A stretch of DNA of 64,000 bases, taken from assembly GCA_029243245.1 (NCBI GenBank), contig JAQWSK010000010.1:124001-188000 (forward strand), given 5' to 3'. Below are positions 36,498 to 44,691 of this stretch, piece after piece (positions within the stretch are counted from its first letter, which is position 1; each line of letters opens with the position of its first letter). The stretch comes from Flavobacteriaceae bacterium. Its GTDB lineage: Bacteria; Bacteroidota; Bacteroidia; Flavobacteriales; Flavobacteriaceae. Both the position numbers and the translations under genes were made by a program. The notes under the pieces were generated by a model. It saw nothing but the letters and a program-made list of their open reading frames with translations. It had not been told where the DNA came from and searched no databases.

Positions 36498-38593
36498 TAA
36501 GATAAAATTTGATAAGCAGTTAATGCAGCAATATATGCAATAATGGTCATAAATACCAATTGCAATATTGGCCACTTCCAAGAATTAGTCTCTCTACGGA
36601 CTATAGCTAATGTGCTCATGCACTGCATTGCAAAAGCATAGAAAAGAAGTAATGAAACTCCAGTTGAGAAATCAAACATAGGTTGACCATTCGGTTTTAA
36701 TTCAGCTTTCATTTTTTCTTTAATTGTTGAATCATTTTTTTGACCTACACTGTAAATTGTGGCAAGAGTTCCAACAAAAACTTCACGAGCAGCAAATGAG
36801 GTTATTAAGGCTATTCCAATTTTCCAATCATAACCAAGAGGGCTTATGATTGGAGTAATAGATTTACCAAGAATTCCTATATAAGAATGTTCTAACTTAA
36901 AGGATCCTATTTCATAGTCTAAAGATTCTTTAGATAAATCTGAAAATTCATATTTAGCTTTTATGATTTTTTCTGCATCATTAAAGCTTTCTCCTGGACC
37001 AAAAGAAGCTAAGCCCCAGAGAATAATTGAAATTGATAAAATAATTTTTCCTGCTTCAAAAATAAAAGCCTTAACTTTTTCAATTACATTGATAAATATA
37101 TTTCTTAATAATGGAAGCTTATAATTTGGTAACTCTACAACAAAATAAGTTTTATGATTCATTTTAAGAATTCTAGTTAAAATGGCTGAAGAGAAAAGGG
37201 CTACGATAAAACCTAAAAGATATAGTGCCATTAAAGTAATCCCTTGAAGATTCATCCCCATCCACCTCTGATCAGGAATTATAAGAGCAATTATAATAAG
37301 ATAAACGGGCAATCTTGCAGAACAAGTGGTAAAGGGTGTCACCAAAATTGTAATAAGTCTTTCTTTCCAGTTTTCTATATTTCTTGTAGCCATTACTGCG
37401 GGTATAGCACAGGCTGTTCCAGAAATTAAAGGAATCACACTTTTACCACTTAAACCAAACTTACGAAGACCTCTATCCATAAGGAATACTACTCTACTCA
37501 TATAACCTGATTCCTCAAGTATAGATATAAAAAAGAATAAAAAAGATATTTGTGGAATAAAAATAACAATACCACTAATTCCAGAAATTATACCTTCAGA
37601 AAGTAAATTAGTAAATAAACCCGGTGGAAGACTTCGCTTAACACTCTCGCTTAAAGACACAAAACTAGAATCTATGAAATCCATAGGAATACTACTCCAG
37701 TCATATATAGATTGAAAAATTAAAAGAAGTATAAAAAAGAAAATTACATAACCCCAAAATTTATGAATCAGAACTCTATCTAGACGACTTCTGAGGTTTG
37801 TTGCCTCATTTATATTTACAAAATAACTTGTCTTTAAAACTTTATTGATTAATTGATATCTCTTTATAGTCTCCTTCTGTTGAAGTCTTTTTAAAATTTC
37901 TTTTGGTTGAGTTTTAAATTCAGTTGAGTCATCTACTTTTTTCCTGTCAATTTTACCAAAATTCACGTCTTGAGTAATGACTAACCATAATTTATATATC
38001 GATTCATTAGGAAAAACTTTATTTAAGTGATCAAAATATTCATTATCAATTGTTTTTAAATTTAATGATTCGGTAGTTGATAACGTCCTGTAATTAATTA
38101 ATAAAGATTTTAATTCTTCGATTCCTAAGCCATCCCTTGCACTTACTAATATAACTTTTGTGTCCAACTGTTCCTCTAGCAATCTTAAATCAATACTTAT
38201 CCCTTTTCTTTTCATCTGATCTGACATGTTTATAGCCAATATCGTAGGAATATTAAGATCTTTTATTTGAGTAAATAGTAATAAGTTTCTTTTTAAATTT
38301 TCAACGTCAGTAACAATAATTGCAACATCAGGAAAATCTCGATCTTTTTTATTTAGTAATAATTCAACAACTAAACTCTCATCCATTGATGAAGCATTCA
38401 AACTATAAGTTCCTGGAAGATCAAAAACATGAGCTTTTATTGTTCTGTCTAAAAGACATTTTCCTTCTTTTTTTTCAACAGTTATTCCTGGATAATTTCC
38501 AACTTTTTGATTAAGTCCAGTTAACTGATTGAATACAGATGTTTTCCCAGTGTTAGGGTTCCCGATTAGAGAAACATTTATAGTCTTAATCAT
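36497..38593 (-). CDS. feoB: Ferrous iron transporter FeoB
   Basis: A 698-residue inner-membrane Fe2+ transporter. The cytoplasmic G domain has the P-loop GNPNTGKT (11-18), DLPGTYSL (G3) and NMSD (G4); a helical spacer domain with many charged residues follows (about 170-270). The membrane part has gate motifs (about 280-698) including SGTACAIPA and CSARLPVYLI with conserved Cys. It lies between feoA (two-base gap) and the Cys-rich peptide. Length is usual for flavobacteria. Confidence 0.97.
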   Translation of the reverse strand: MIKTINVSLIGNPNTGKTSVFNQLTGLNQKVGNYPGITVEKKEGKCLLDRTIKAHVFDLPGTYSLNASSMDESLVVELLLNKKDRDFPDVAIIVTDVENLKRNLLLFTQIKDLNIPTILAINMSDQMKRKGISIDLRLLEEQLDTKVILVSARDGLGIEELKSLLINYRTLSTTESLNLKTIDNEYFDHLNKVFPNESIYKLWLVITQDVNFGKIDRKKVDDSTEFKTQPKEILKRLQQKETIKRYQLINKVLKTSYFVNINEATNLRSRLDRVLIHKFWGYVIFFFILLLIFQSIYDWSSIPMDFIDSSFVSLSESVKRSLPPGLFTNLLSEGIISGISGIVIFIPQISFLFFFISILEESGYMSRVVFLMDRGLRKFGLSGKSVIPLISGTACAIPAVMATRNIENWKERLITILVTPFTTCSARLPVYLIIIALIIPDQRWMGMNLQGITLMALYLLGFIVALFSSAILTRILKMNHKTYFVVELPNYKLPLLRNIFINVIEKVKAFIFEAGKIILSISIILWGLASFGPGESFNDAEKIIKAKYEFSDLSKESLDYEIGSFKLEHSYIGILGKSITPIISPLGYDWKIGIALITSFAAREVFVGTLATIYSVGQKNDSTIKEKMKAELKPNGQPMFDFSTGVSLLLFYAFAMQCMSTLAIVRRETNSWKWPILQLVFMTIIAYIAALTAYQILS

Positions 38594-38595
38594 TA

Positions 38596-38823
38596 TTAAA
38601 CAATGGGGTCTATTAAAATTTTACATGCCAATGCTTTACGAATAGCTAGATGTGTCCCATCTAACTCAAGATACATGGGGTCATTAAATGGCGCAAATTG
38701 AAGTAACTTAACTTCATTGCCTGGAAGACAGCCCATTTCAATTAGTTTTATTGGTAATTCAGAAGTTTCAAAATATATAATAATACCTTTTTCTCCTATT
38801 ATCAGCTTATCTAAAGACTTCAT
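38596..38823 (-). CDS. feoA: Ferrous iron transport protein FeoA
   Basis: A 75-residue SH3-like cytoplasmic protein thought to interact with FeoB. ELPIKLIEMGCLPGNEVKLLQFAPFNDPMYLEL and LAIRKALACKILI match the FeoA domain. It starts 23 bases after a TACTTTTG -7 box and ends two bases before feoB, so it leads the feoAB-Cys-rich transcript, apart from the SCO gene upstream. Confidence 0.94.
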   Translation of the reverse strand: MKSLDKLIIGEKGIIIYFETSELPIKLIEMGCLPGNEVKLLQFAPFNDPMYLELDGTHLAIRKALACKILIDPIV

Positions 38824-38845
38824 TATTTAGAATGAGTTTAAAAAA

Positions 38846-38853
38846 CAAAAGTA
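38846..38853 (-). promoter_or_regulatory. Promoter -7 element (TACTTTTG) for feoAB
   Basis: The minus-strand TACTTTTG matches TAnnTTTG and lies 23 bases before the feoA ATG. No TTG sits at the -33 distance. No Fur-box-like palindrome is evident in the 56-base gap. Confidence 0.4.
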
Positions 38854-38879
38854 GGTATTTTTATTTGTTGAATAAAAAT

Positions 38880-39557
38880 TTAATGTATTGAATATTCTGC
38901 TTTTAAAACCTTAATGTCTTTTTGTATTTCATCCATATCATCTCGTAAAGTCCCATCATAATAACCTCTAATTCTTTTATCAGGATCAATTAGGATAAAA
39001 TTTTCCGTATGAATCATGTCATGCTCATCTCCATCTACATTTTTTTTAACAGCTAGATATGATTGTCTAGCCAAATCATAAATTTCTTTTTTATCGCCTG
39101 TTACCAAATGCCATTTGTCATCAATAACGCCTTTATCTAAGGCATATTTTTTTAATTGAGTTACTGAATCAATTCTTGGAGTAACAGAGTGTGACAAAAG
39201 TAAAACAGAAAAATCTTTTTTATAAATATTTTGAAGAATTGACATGTTATCTGTCATAATTGGACATATTGAAGGGCATGTGGTGAAAAAAAAATTCGCA
39301 ACATAAATTTTATTTTCAAATGTTTTTTGCGTAACCAATTCACCATTTTGATTTTTTAAATTAAAATCTGCTATTCGATGAAATTTTTTAATGTGCTGAA
39401 TACTACTATCGACAAGCTCTAAATTTACCACTGCAGGATTATAAATAGGAAGAGTTCTTTTTGGTTTTAGTGCATCATAAAACAATAACAAAATTATTAG
39501 ACATATAAACAAAAATATAGATAAGAATAATTTGTATTTAGAAAAAAAACGTTTCAA
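38880..39557 (-). CDS. SCO family copper chaperone / thioredoxin-like protein
   Basis: A 225-residue membrane-anchored protein (helix at about 9-27) with a thioredoxin-fold periplasmic domain. Cys94-Pro-Ser-Ile-Cys98 and His183 form the SCO copper site used to assemble the CuA centre of cytochrome c oxidase. It stands upstream of feoA with a 56-base gap and has its own strong promoter. No oxidase genes are in the window. Confidence 0.92.
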   Translation of the reverse strand: MKRFFSKYKLFLSIFLFICLIILLLFYDALKPKRTLPIYNPAVVNLELVDSSIQHIKKFHRIADFNLKNQNGELVTQKTFENKIYVANFFFTTCPSICPIMTDNMSILQNIYKKDFSVLLLSHSVTPRIDSVTQLKKYALDKGVIDDKWHLVTGDKKEIYDLARQSYLAVKKNVDGDEHDMIHTENFILIDPDKRIRGYYDGTLRDDMDEIQKDIKVLKAEYSIH

Positions 39558-39583
39558 TTATTATGAATTAATTTTAACTGTTA

Positions 39584-39612
39584 CAAAGATACATAAAAGC
39601 GATAGCGATCAA
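39584..39612 (-). promoter_or_regulatory. Near-consensus promoter of the SCO gene
   Basis: On the minus strand: TTG at 39612-39610, 18 bases, then TATCTTTG at 39591-39584. This is a full match to TTG-N17..23-TAnnTTTG, 26 bases before the ATG at 39557. Confidence 0.65.
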
Positions 39613-39636
39613 CTATTATAAAAGATTTTTGAAATT

Positions 39637-39666
39637 TTTGTGATCAATTAAAAAACACTATTTTTG
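39637..39666 (+). promoter_or_regulatory. Near-consensus promoter of rseP
   Basis: TTTG at 39637-39640, 18 bases, then TATTTTTG at 39659-39666, a full match to the Bacteroidota consensus. The rseP ATG is 18 bases further on. It is back to back with the SCO promoter inside a 127-base region. Confidence 0.7.
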
Positions 39667-39684
39667 GACGCAAATTAATCCTCC

Positions 39685-41004
39685 ATGAGTTTATTCTTAA
39701 TAAAAGGGTCTCAATTATTATTAAGCTTATCAATACTTATCGTATTGCATGAGTTAGGTCATTTTATACCAGCAAAGTTATTTAAAACCAGAGTTGAGAA
39801 GCTCTATTTATTTTTTGATATAAAATTCTCATTATTTAAGAAAAAAATTGGTGAAACAGTATATGGTATAGGTTGGCTACCTTTAGGAGGGTATTGTAAA
39901 ATAGCAGGAATGATTGATGAAAGCATGGATACTGAACATTTAAGCAAGGCTCCTGAACCTTGGGAATTCAGGTCAAAACCTGCTTGGCAAAGATTAATTA
40001 TAATGCTAGGAGGAGTTACTGTTAATCTTATTCTTGGGTTTTTAATTTATATGATGGTTGCTTTCATATGGGGGAAAACCATTATTACTAACGAAGATTT
40101 ACCAGGAGGTTATGAAGTAGCAGACATCATTAAACCATATGGTTTTAAAGATGGTGATAAAATTTTAGAAGTAGATGGAAAAAGTTTAGAAAACATAATT
40201 GATATTTCTAAACATTTATTTTTAAGAAATGTTTCAACTGTCAAAGTTGAACATTATGACGGTCAAAAAGAAGTTTTATCAATTCCTGAAGACATTGGAA
40301 TACAAATGTTTGAAACAGGAAACATGTTACCTTTTACTGCTTTAGTTCAGCCCATTATTGATTCCATCGAGCCTAATTCTCCTGCGCAAAAAGCAGAATT
40401 AATGTCAGAAGATTTGATTTTATCTGTAAATAATGTATCTATTATAAAATGGCAAGATTTTACAAAATTAGTTAAAGAAAGTGCTTCAAAAACAATAGAT
40501 CTAGATATTAAAAGAAAAGGAAGGATCATTTCAAAAACAATTAACTTAAGAGATGATAATACAATTGGGGTAAGCCTAATGATTCCTGTTATTTCTCCAA
40601 CAAAATTACGCTTTACCATTTCAGAAAGTATTTCTAGAGGTTATGATAAAGCTTATTGGACTCTTTTAGATTATATTTCACAATTTAATTATATTTTTTC
40701 CAGAAAAGGAGCCTCACAATTAGGAGGCTTTGGCGCAATTGGAGGTCTATTCCCTCCAACATGGAACTGGCAAGGGTTTTGGGAAAGCACGGCATTAATT
40801 TCAATCATATTAGCATTTATGAACCTGTTGCCAATTCCTGCTCTAGATGGAGGTCATGTCATGTTTATACTTTACGAAATAGTCTCTGGTCGTAAGCCAA
40901 ATGATAAATTCATGGAATATGCGCAATTGTTTGGTTTTTTTCTATTATTGATTCTTGTATTGTATGCTAATGGAAATGATGTCTACCGAGCAATTTTTGG
41001 GTAA
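39685..41004 (+). CDS. rseP: RIP metalloprotease RseP (site-2 protease)
   Basis: A 439-residue intramembrane zinc protease. HELGHF (His22, Glu23, His26) lies in the first helix and NLLPIPALDGGH near the C-terminus gives the third ligand Asp. Two PDZ-like domains lie between (about 125-200 and 215-290). Such proteases cut anti-sigma factors and leftover signal peptides. It is transcribed alone from a strong promoter. Confidence 0.94.
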   Translation: MSLFLIKGSQLLLSLSILIVLHELGHFIPAKLFKTRVEKLYLFFDIKFSLFKKKIGETVYGIGWLPLGGYCKIAGMIDESMDTEHLSKAPEPWEFRSKPAWQRLIIMLGGVTVNLILGFLIYMMVAFIWGKTIITNEDLPGGYEVADIIKPYGFKDGDKILEVDGKSLENIIDISKHLFLRNVSTVKVEHYDGQKEVLSIPEDIGIQMFETGNMLPFTALVQPIIDSIEPNSPAQKAELMSEDLILSVNNVSIIKWQDFTKLVKESASKTIDLDIKRKGRIISKTINLRDDNTIGVSLMIPVISPTKLRFTISESISRGYDKAYWTLLDYISQFNYIFSRKGASQLGGFGAIGGLFPPTWNWQGFWESTALISIILAFMNLLPIPALDGGHVMFILYEIVSGRKPNDKFMEYAQLFGFFLLLILVLYANGNDVYRAIFG

Positions 41005-41198
41005 GACTATCAAAAAAATATCGATTTTAAAATATTTACACAACGAAAAGCAGGATTTAACCACTAGCAATGAGGGCTAAACCACAGATATATCTTCTTC
41101 TTTTAACCCTTATTTGAAGTGACAATTATAGGCAATACAAGTGATATAGATAAATAATGTTTTGTAAATTGTGTTAATTAAATATACTATTTCAAATT

Positions 41199-41597
41199 AT
41201 GAAAAAATTTCTTTTTGTACTACTTTTCATTCCACTGGATTGTTTTAGCCAAAATGAAATGAAGCCCAATCATAAACTTGAAAACAATTCAGAAGTAACT
41301 AATTCATCGACAATTGAATTAGTCGAAAAAAAATTTTTTAAAAATTTAATTACTGAAAATATTCAAATTATTGATGTCCGGACCCCTAAAGAATATGAGG
41401 AAGGTCATATTATAAATGCAGTCAATATTAACTACAAAGCTTCTGATTTTATTCAAGAAATTTCTGATTTAGATAAAAAAAAACCCTATTTAATTTATTG
41501 CAAATCAGGTAATAGAAGTGAGAAAGCAACTAAAATAATGGATTCATTAGGATTCTATAAAATCTATGATTTAAAGGGCGGCTTTATGAATTGGTAA
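41199..41597 (+). CDS. Exported rhodanese-like domain protein
   Basis: A 132-residue protein with a signal peptide ending near CFSQ and a single rhodanese domain (about 40-130). The active-site loop is CKSGNRS with Cys101, and IIDVRTPKEYEEGHI is the family entrance motif. It is likely a periplasmic sulfurtransferase or persulfide carrier. The 194-base gap before it shows no promoter with both boxes and no RNA gene that I can recognise. Confidence 0.87.
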   Translation: MKKFLFVLLFIPLDCFSQNEMKPNHKLENNSEVTNSSTIELVEKKFFKNLITENIQIIDVRTPKEYEEGHIINAVNINYKASDFIQEISDLDKKKPYLIYCKSGNRSEKATKIMDSLGFYKIYDLKGGFMNW

Positions 41598-41663
41598 ATA
41601 CTTTTTAATTAAACTCCATTAATTATAAAAACAATACTTTGAAAAGAATATCAAATTAATCTT

Positions 41664-41867
41664 ATGTTAAAGAAAGTATTGTTGTTATTGAAAAAACTTT
41701 TTTATTATTTTCTTTTATTTAGTGGAATTATTTTCTCTACATCACATTTAGGTGACAACTATATGGGAATTAGTGATGAGGAAGGATATTTATTGGTGAT
41801 TGGTATTTGTTGTCTCACTGCATTTTTTTTAGAATATTTTATCCCTTCAATAAAAAAAAGAACTTAA
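41664..41867 (+). CDS. Small membrane protein of unknown function
   Basis: A 67-residue protein with two hydrophobic helices (about 10-27 and 42-60) joined by the acidic loop GDNYMGISDEEGY, starting with several Lys residues. It has no family I recognise. It lies 66 bases after the rhodanese gene and overlaps the convergent 365-residue membrane protein gene by four bases at the stops. Confidence 0.6.
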   Translation: MLKKVLLLLKKLFYYFLLFSGIIFSTSHLGDNYMGISDEEGYLLVIGICCLTAFFLEYFIPSIKKRT

Positions 41868-42961
41868 AATAAAAATGGGAAAAAAAATGTTACAATCATA
41901 GCCCAAATTGTGTATAAAGGAAGGTATCCACCAATTCTTTTTTCAATACTTTTAATACTTGATGATCCTTTTAAAACTAATAATATTTGTCTCGAAACAA
42001 TTATTAAGTGTGACAAAATCAAAAGATTTGATCCCAAAACTGCCATTCTGTTTGGAGTAATTCCAAACTCAAACAGTCTAAACCCAATTGCTGATAAAGC
42101 AAATACGTTGTCTAGAACACTTATAAGAGATAGAAGAAATAATAAAATGATTTGAAATCTATTCTCGCTTGACTTAGTTGACTCTCCCAGTGAAAAAAGA
42201 ATAATAGCCATGACAGCAATTAAAATTATATTAAATATTAAAAGGAAGTCTCTATCACTATATATGTTTTTATTTGAAACAGTTATTGCAATTGAAAAAA
42301 TAAGTAATGTAAAAAACACAAAAGGAGTAAATATTTTTGCAATTACTGGAGAAATTTTACCCGCTAAAGAAGGATTGTTTAATACCAAGAAAGAAGCTAA
42401 AATAGGAACTCCTGCTATTCCCCAACTAGCAATATTGTTCATGTAAAACTCCTCAATATTTAAATCAATTAATTCGAATAGTCCTATTGTTACTGCTGTA
42501 AATAAAAATCCAGATATTACTATTAATGCAGTCATTACAATTAAATCCCCATTATAGCGAAGAAAGTCAATACGTGCATTACTGCCTTTCGAGTTTTTCC
42601 CCATAAAAGCAAAACCATACGTAGACCATAAAAATAATGGTAGATGAATACAAGAAAGCACAAAGACGTCAATTGTATCATTTCCGGGCAATAAATTTAT
42701 AAAAATAGTAGAAATGATGAATACAATAACAGGTAGAATCCAATTATTAAAAGATAAATTATTACGCCAAGAAACATATATGGTTAGCATAGGAAAAACA
42801 ATCAAACTAATATTTCGAGGAAAAAAAACTTCTGGATCAAGATTAAATATTCTAGGAAACTGAACTATTAAGCCAGAAAAAAATATAGCACCTAAAACAA
42901 TAAGCCATTCCATAGAACGTCCCCAAGAAATTTCGTTTTGATTATTATTTAAGGTTTTCAT
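41864..42961 (-). CDS. Polytopic membrane protein of unknown function
   Basis: A 365-residue protein with about ten hydrophobic helices starting after a polar 15-residue N-terminus. Features that recur in such proteins are the cytoplasmic loop NARIDFLRYNGDLIV (about 125-140) and FGITPNRMAVLGSNLLIL (about 300-318), which recalls DUF4153 proteins. I cannot confirm this. It stands alone and no function can be inferred. Confidence 0.75.
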   Translation of the reverse strand: MKTLNNNQNEISWGRSMEWLIVLGAIFFSGLIVQFPRIFNLDPEVFFPRNISLIVFPMLTIYVSWRNNLSFNNWILPVIVFIISTIFINLLPGNDTIDVFVLSCIHLPLFLWSTYGFAFMGKNSKGSNARIDFLRYNGDLIVMTALIVISGFLFTAVTIGLFELIDLNIEEFYMNNIASWGIAGVPILASFLVLNNPSLAGKISPVIAKIFTPFVFFTLLIFSIAITVSNKNIYSDRDFLLIFNIILIAVMAIILFSLGESTKSSENRFQIILLFLLSLISVLDNVFALSAIGFRLFEFGITPNRMAVLGSNLLILSHLIIVSRQILLVLKGSSSIKSIEKRIGGYLPLYTIWAMIVTFFFPFLF

Positions 42962-43065
42962 TCAATTAAATTACTCTATAAAATTTAAAGAGAATACTAA
43001 TTCCATAATTAAAGATGAATTGTTGGTGATTTTGAATAAATCTAAGTTTAATGACTAGTAGTTTA

Positions 43066-44511
43066 TTATAAATTGTACTTGTAGTTTCTCAACCCTTTTG
43101 TAAACTCTCCAGTTTGAATGGATGATACTTTTATAGAATTATTCAAACTAAATATAGGGTCTGCAATTTGATTTTTGTGTAATTTTTCATAGGTTTCAAA
43201 ATCGATATCGATCCTATTGTTCAACACTTCAAAAAGCTTTGAAAATTTTACCTTTTCTTTCCAATTATCTTGAATTATTCCTTCAAAAATTTTTGCTTTA
43301 GATCCACTTCCGTAACTAATAAATCCAATTTTATTATTGGATAATTCTTGATTATCCTTTATGGCAGTATTTAACATACTTAGCAGTGACATAAAAATAG
43401 ATGCGGTATACATGTTTCCTATTTCAGCGCATGCAAGCTCCCCTGGAGCTATTCTTTCACTAATAAAATTGTTATACAGTTTTGATTTACCTGCTAATCT
43501 AGTCCAAGCCTTTTCATCACCATTATCAATCTCTCCAATTTCATTAATTAACTGAACTAAGGATCCATTTTCATCAAGCCATGAAATCCATTTTTTTATC
43601 AACATTTTTCTTCCATGAAAAGCATAAGGAAGATGAAAAATTAAGTGATTCCAATCTTTGAGAATATTTACTTTTTTTTGACTAATAAAGTGATCTAACG
43701 CTTCAAATATTCTTTCTTGATAACACTCGTTTGAAAATTGACCTTCAAATATTGGTTCTTCCTTATGAAGTTCAAAATTAGTATTGGAGTATGACCAAAA
43801 TTCAGATTTATTATCATTTAAAATATTTAATGCTTCCTTATCTGAAATTTCTTTACCAAACAAACTTGCTGTCTCTTTTAAAATCTCTTTTTTATTATGA
43901 ACTCTTCTTGGTTTAAAAAAATCACCAACACTTTTTGTAGCAATACCCCAATTATTTGTGATAGAAAGAATACTAGGATTCTCTGAAATTAATAATGCTA
44001 CAGCCCCTGCGCCTTGAGTATATTCTCCTGTAGATTCTAATTCATATTTTGCTATATCTGAGGCAATAACCACTGCTTTTCTATTATCACCATTTATAAC
44101 CCAATCATTACAATTTTGTAAAGCGTCAACTGCACCCACACATGCAAAAACAAGGTCAACCACATCACAATTTTTAAAACATCTTGAACCAAATTTATCG
44201 CTTAATATTTCTTCTATAATTTCTAATACATATGTAGAAGTTGATTTTGAGCCGTCTAATGCACTTTCAGTTCCCAAATAGATACGTCCAATTTCTCTTG
44301 GGTCAAGATTGTTTGATATAATTAAATCTAATAGAGCATTAGCTGCAAAAGATGCGGTATCTTCATCACAATCAGGAATAGCCATTTTCTTTAATCCAAG
44401 ACCTTTATTGAGCTTATCGTATGAAATATCTCTTTCATGTGCTAATTTTTCCATGTCCACAAATAGTTTTGGAACATAAAAAGATATAGCATCAATACCC
44501 GTTTTATTCAT
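43066..44511 (-). CDS. mvaS: Hydroxymethylglutaryl-CoA synthase family protein
   Basis: A 481-residue thiolase-fold enzyme joining acetyl-CoA and acetoacetyl-CoA to HMG-CoA, the entry to the mevalonate pathway used by many marine flavobacteria. The triad is visible: Glu82 (GTESALDGSKS), Cys124 (VFACVGAVDAL) and His293 (IFHLPYAFHGRK). The residue after the Cys is Val where most relatives have Tyr or Phe. It is longer than most bacterial MvaS (about 390), as in other Bacteroidota. It stands alone, with no other mevalonate genes in the window. Confidence 0.88.
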   Translation of the reverse strand: MNKTGIDAISFYVPKLFVDMEKLAHERDISYDKLNKGLGLKKMAIPDCDEDTASFAANALLDLIISNNLDPREIGRIYLGTESALDGSKSTSTYVLEIIEEILSDKFGSRCFKNCDVVDLVFACVGAVDALQNCNDWVINGDNRKAVVIASDIAKYELESTGEYTQGAGAVALLISENPSILSITNNWGIATKSVGDFFKPRRVHNKKEILKETASLFGKEISDKEALNILNDNKSEFWSYSNTNFELHKEEPIFEGQFSNECYQERIFEALDHFISQKKVNILKDWNHLIFHLPYAFHGRKMLIKKWISWLDENGSLVQLINEIGEIDNGDEKAWTRLAGKSKLYNNFISERIAPGELACAEIGNMYTASIFMSLLSMLNTAIKDNQELSNNKIGFISYGSGSKAKIFEGIIQDNWKEKVKFSKLFEVLNNRIDIDFETYEKLHKNQIADPIFSLNNSIKVSSIQTGEFTKGLRNYKYNL

Positions 44512-44536
44512 TTTTTTATTTAATATATATCTCTCT

Positions 44537-44544
44537 CAAAAGTA
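44537..44544 (-). promoter_or_regulatory. Promoter -7 element (TACTTTTG) for the HMG-CoA synthase gene
   Basis: The minus-strand TACTTTTG is 26 bases before the ATG at 44511. A TTG lies 24 bases further upstream, one more than the usual spacing. Confidence 0.45.
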
Positions 44545-44641
44545 GTCCCGCAAACTTATAAATAAAAACAAGTTAATGCAAAACTTTACTTGAATTCTTA
44601 TAGCTAGAGTTTTGTTTTAGTTTAAAATTAAATACTGATTT

Positions 44642-44649
44642 TAGATTTG
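44642..44649 (+). promoter_or_regulatory. Promoter -7 element (TAGATTTG) for the M20 peptidase gene
   Basis: TAGATTTG fits TAnnTTTG, 43 bases before the ATG at 44692. The -33 region has only TTAG at the expected distance. The 180-base divergent region otherwise shows nothing. Confidence 0.4.
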
Positions 44650-44691
44650 AAAATATAAATTGTTTATTTTAATCTAATCAAAATTAAAACC

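Noticed and set aside
41005-41198. Small RNA, tRNA or mini-ORF in the gap before the rhodanese gene
   Set aside because: No cloverleaf or stable hairpin is evident, and the best frame (ATG at about 41070) is only about 15 codons.
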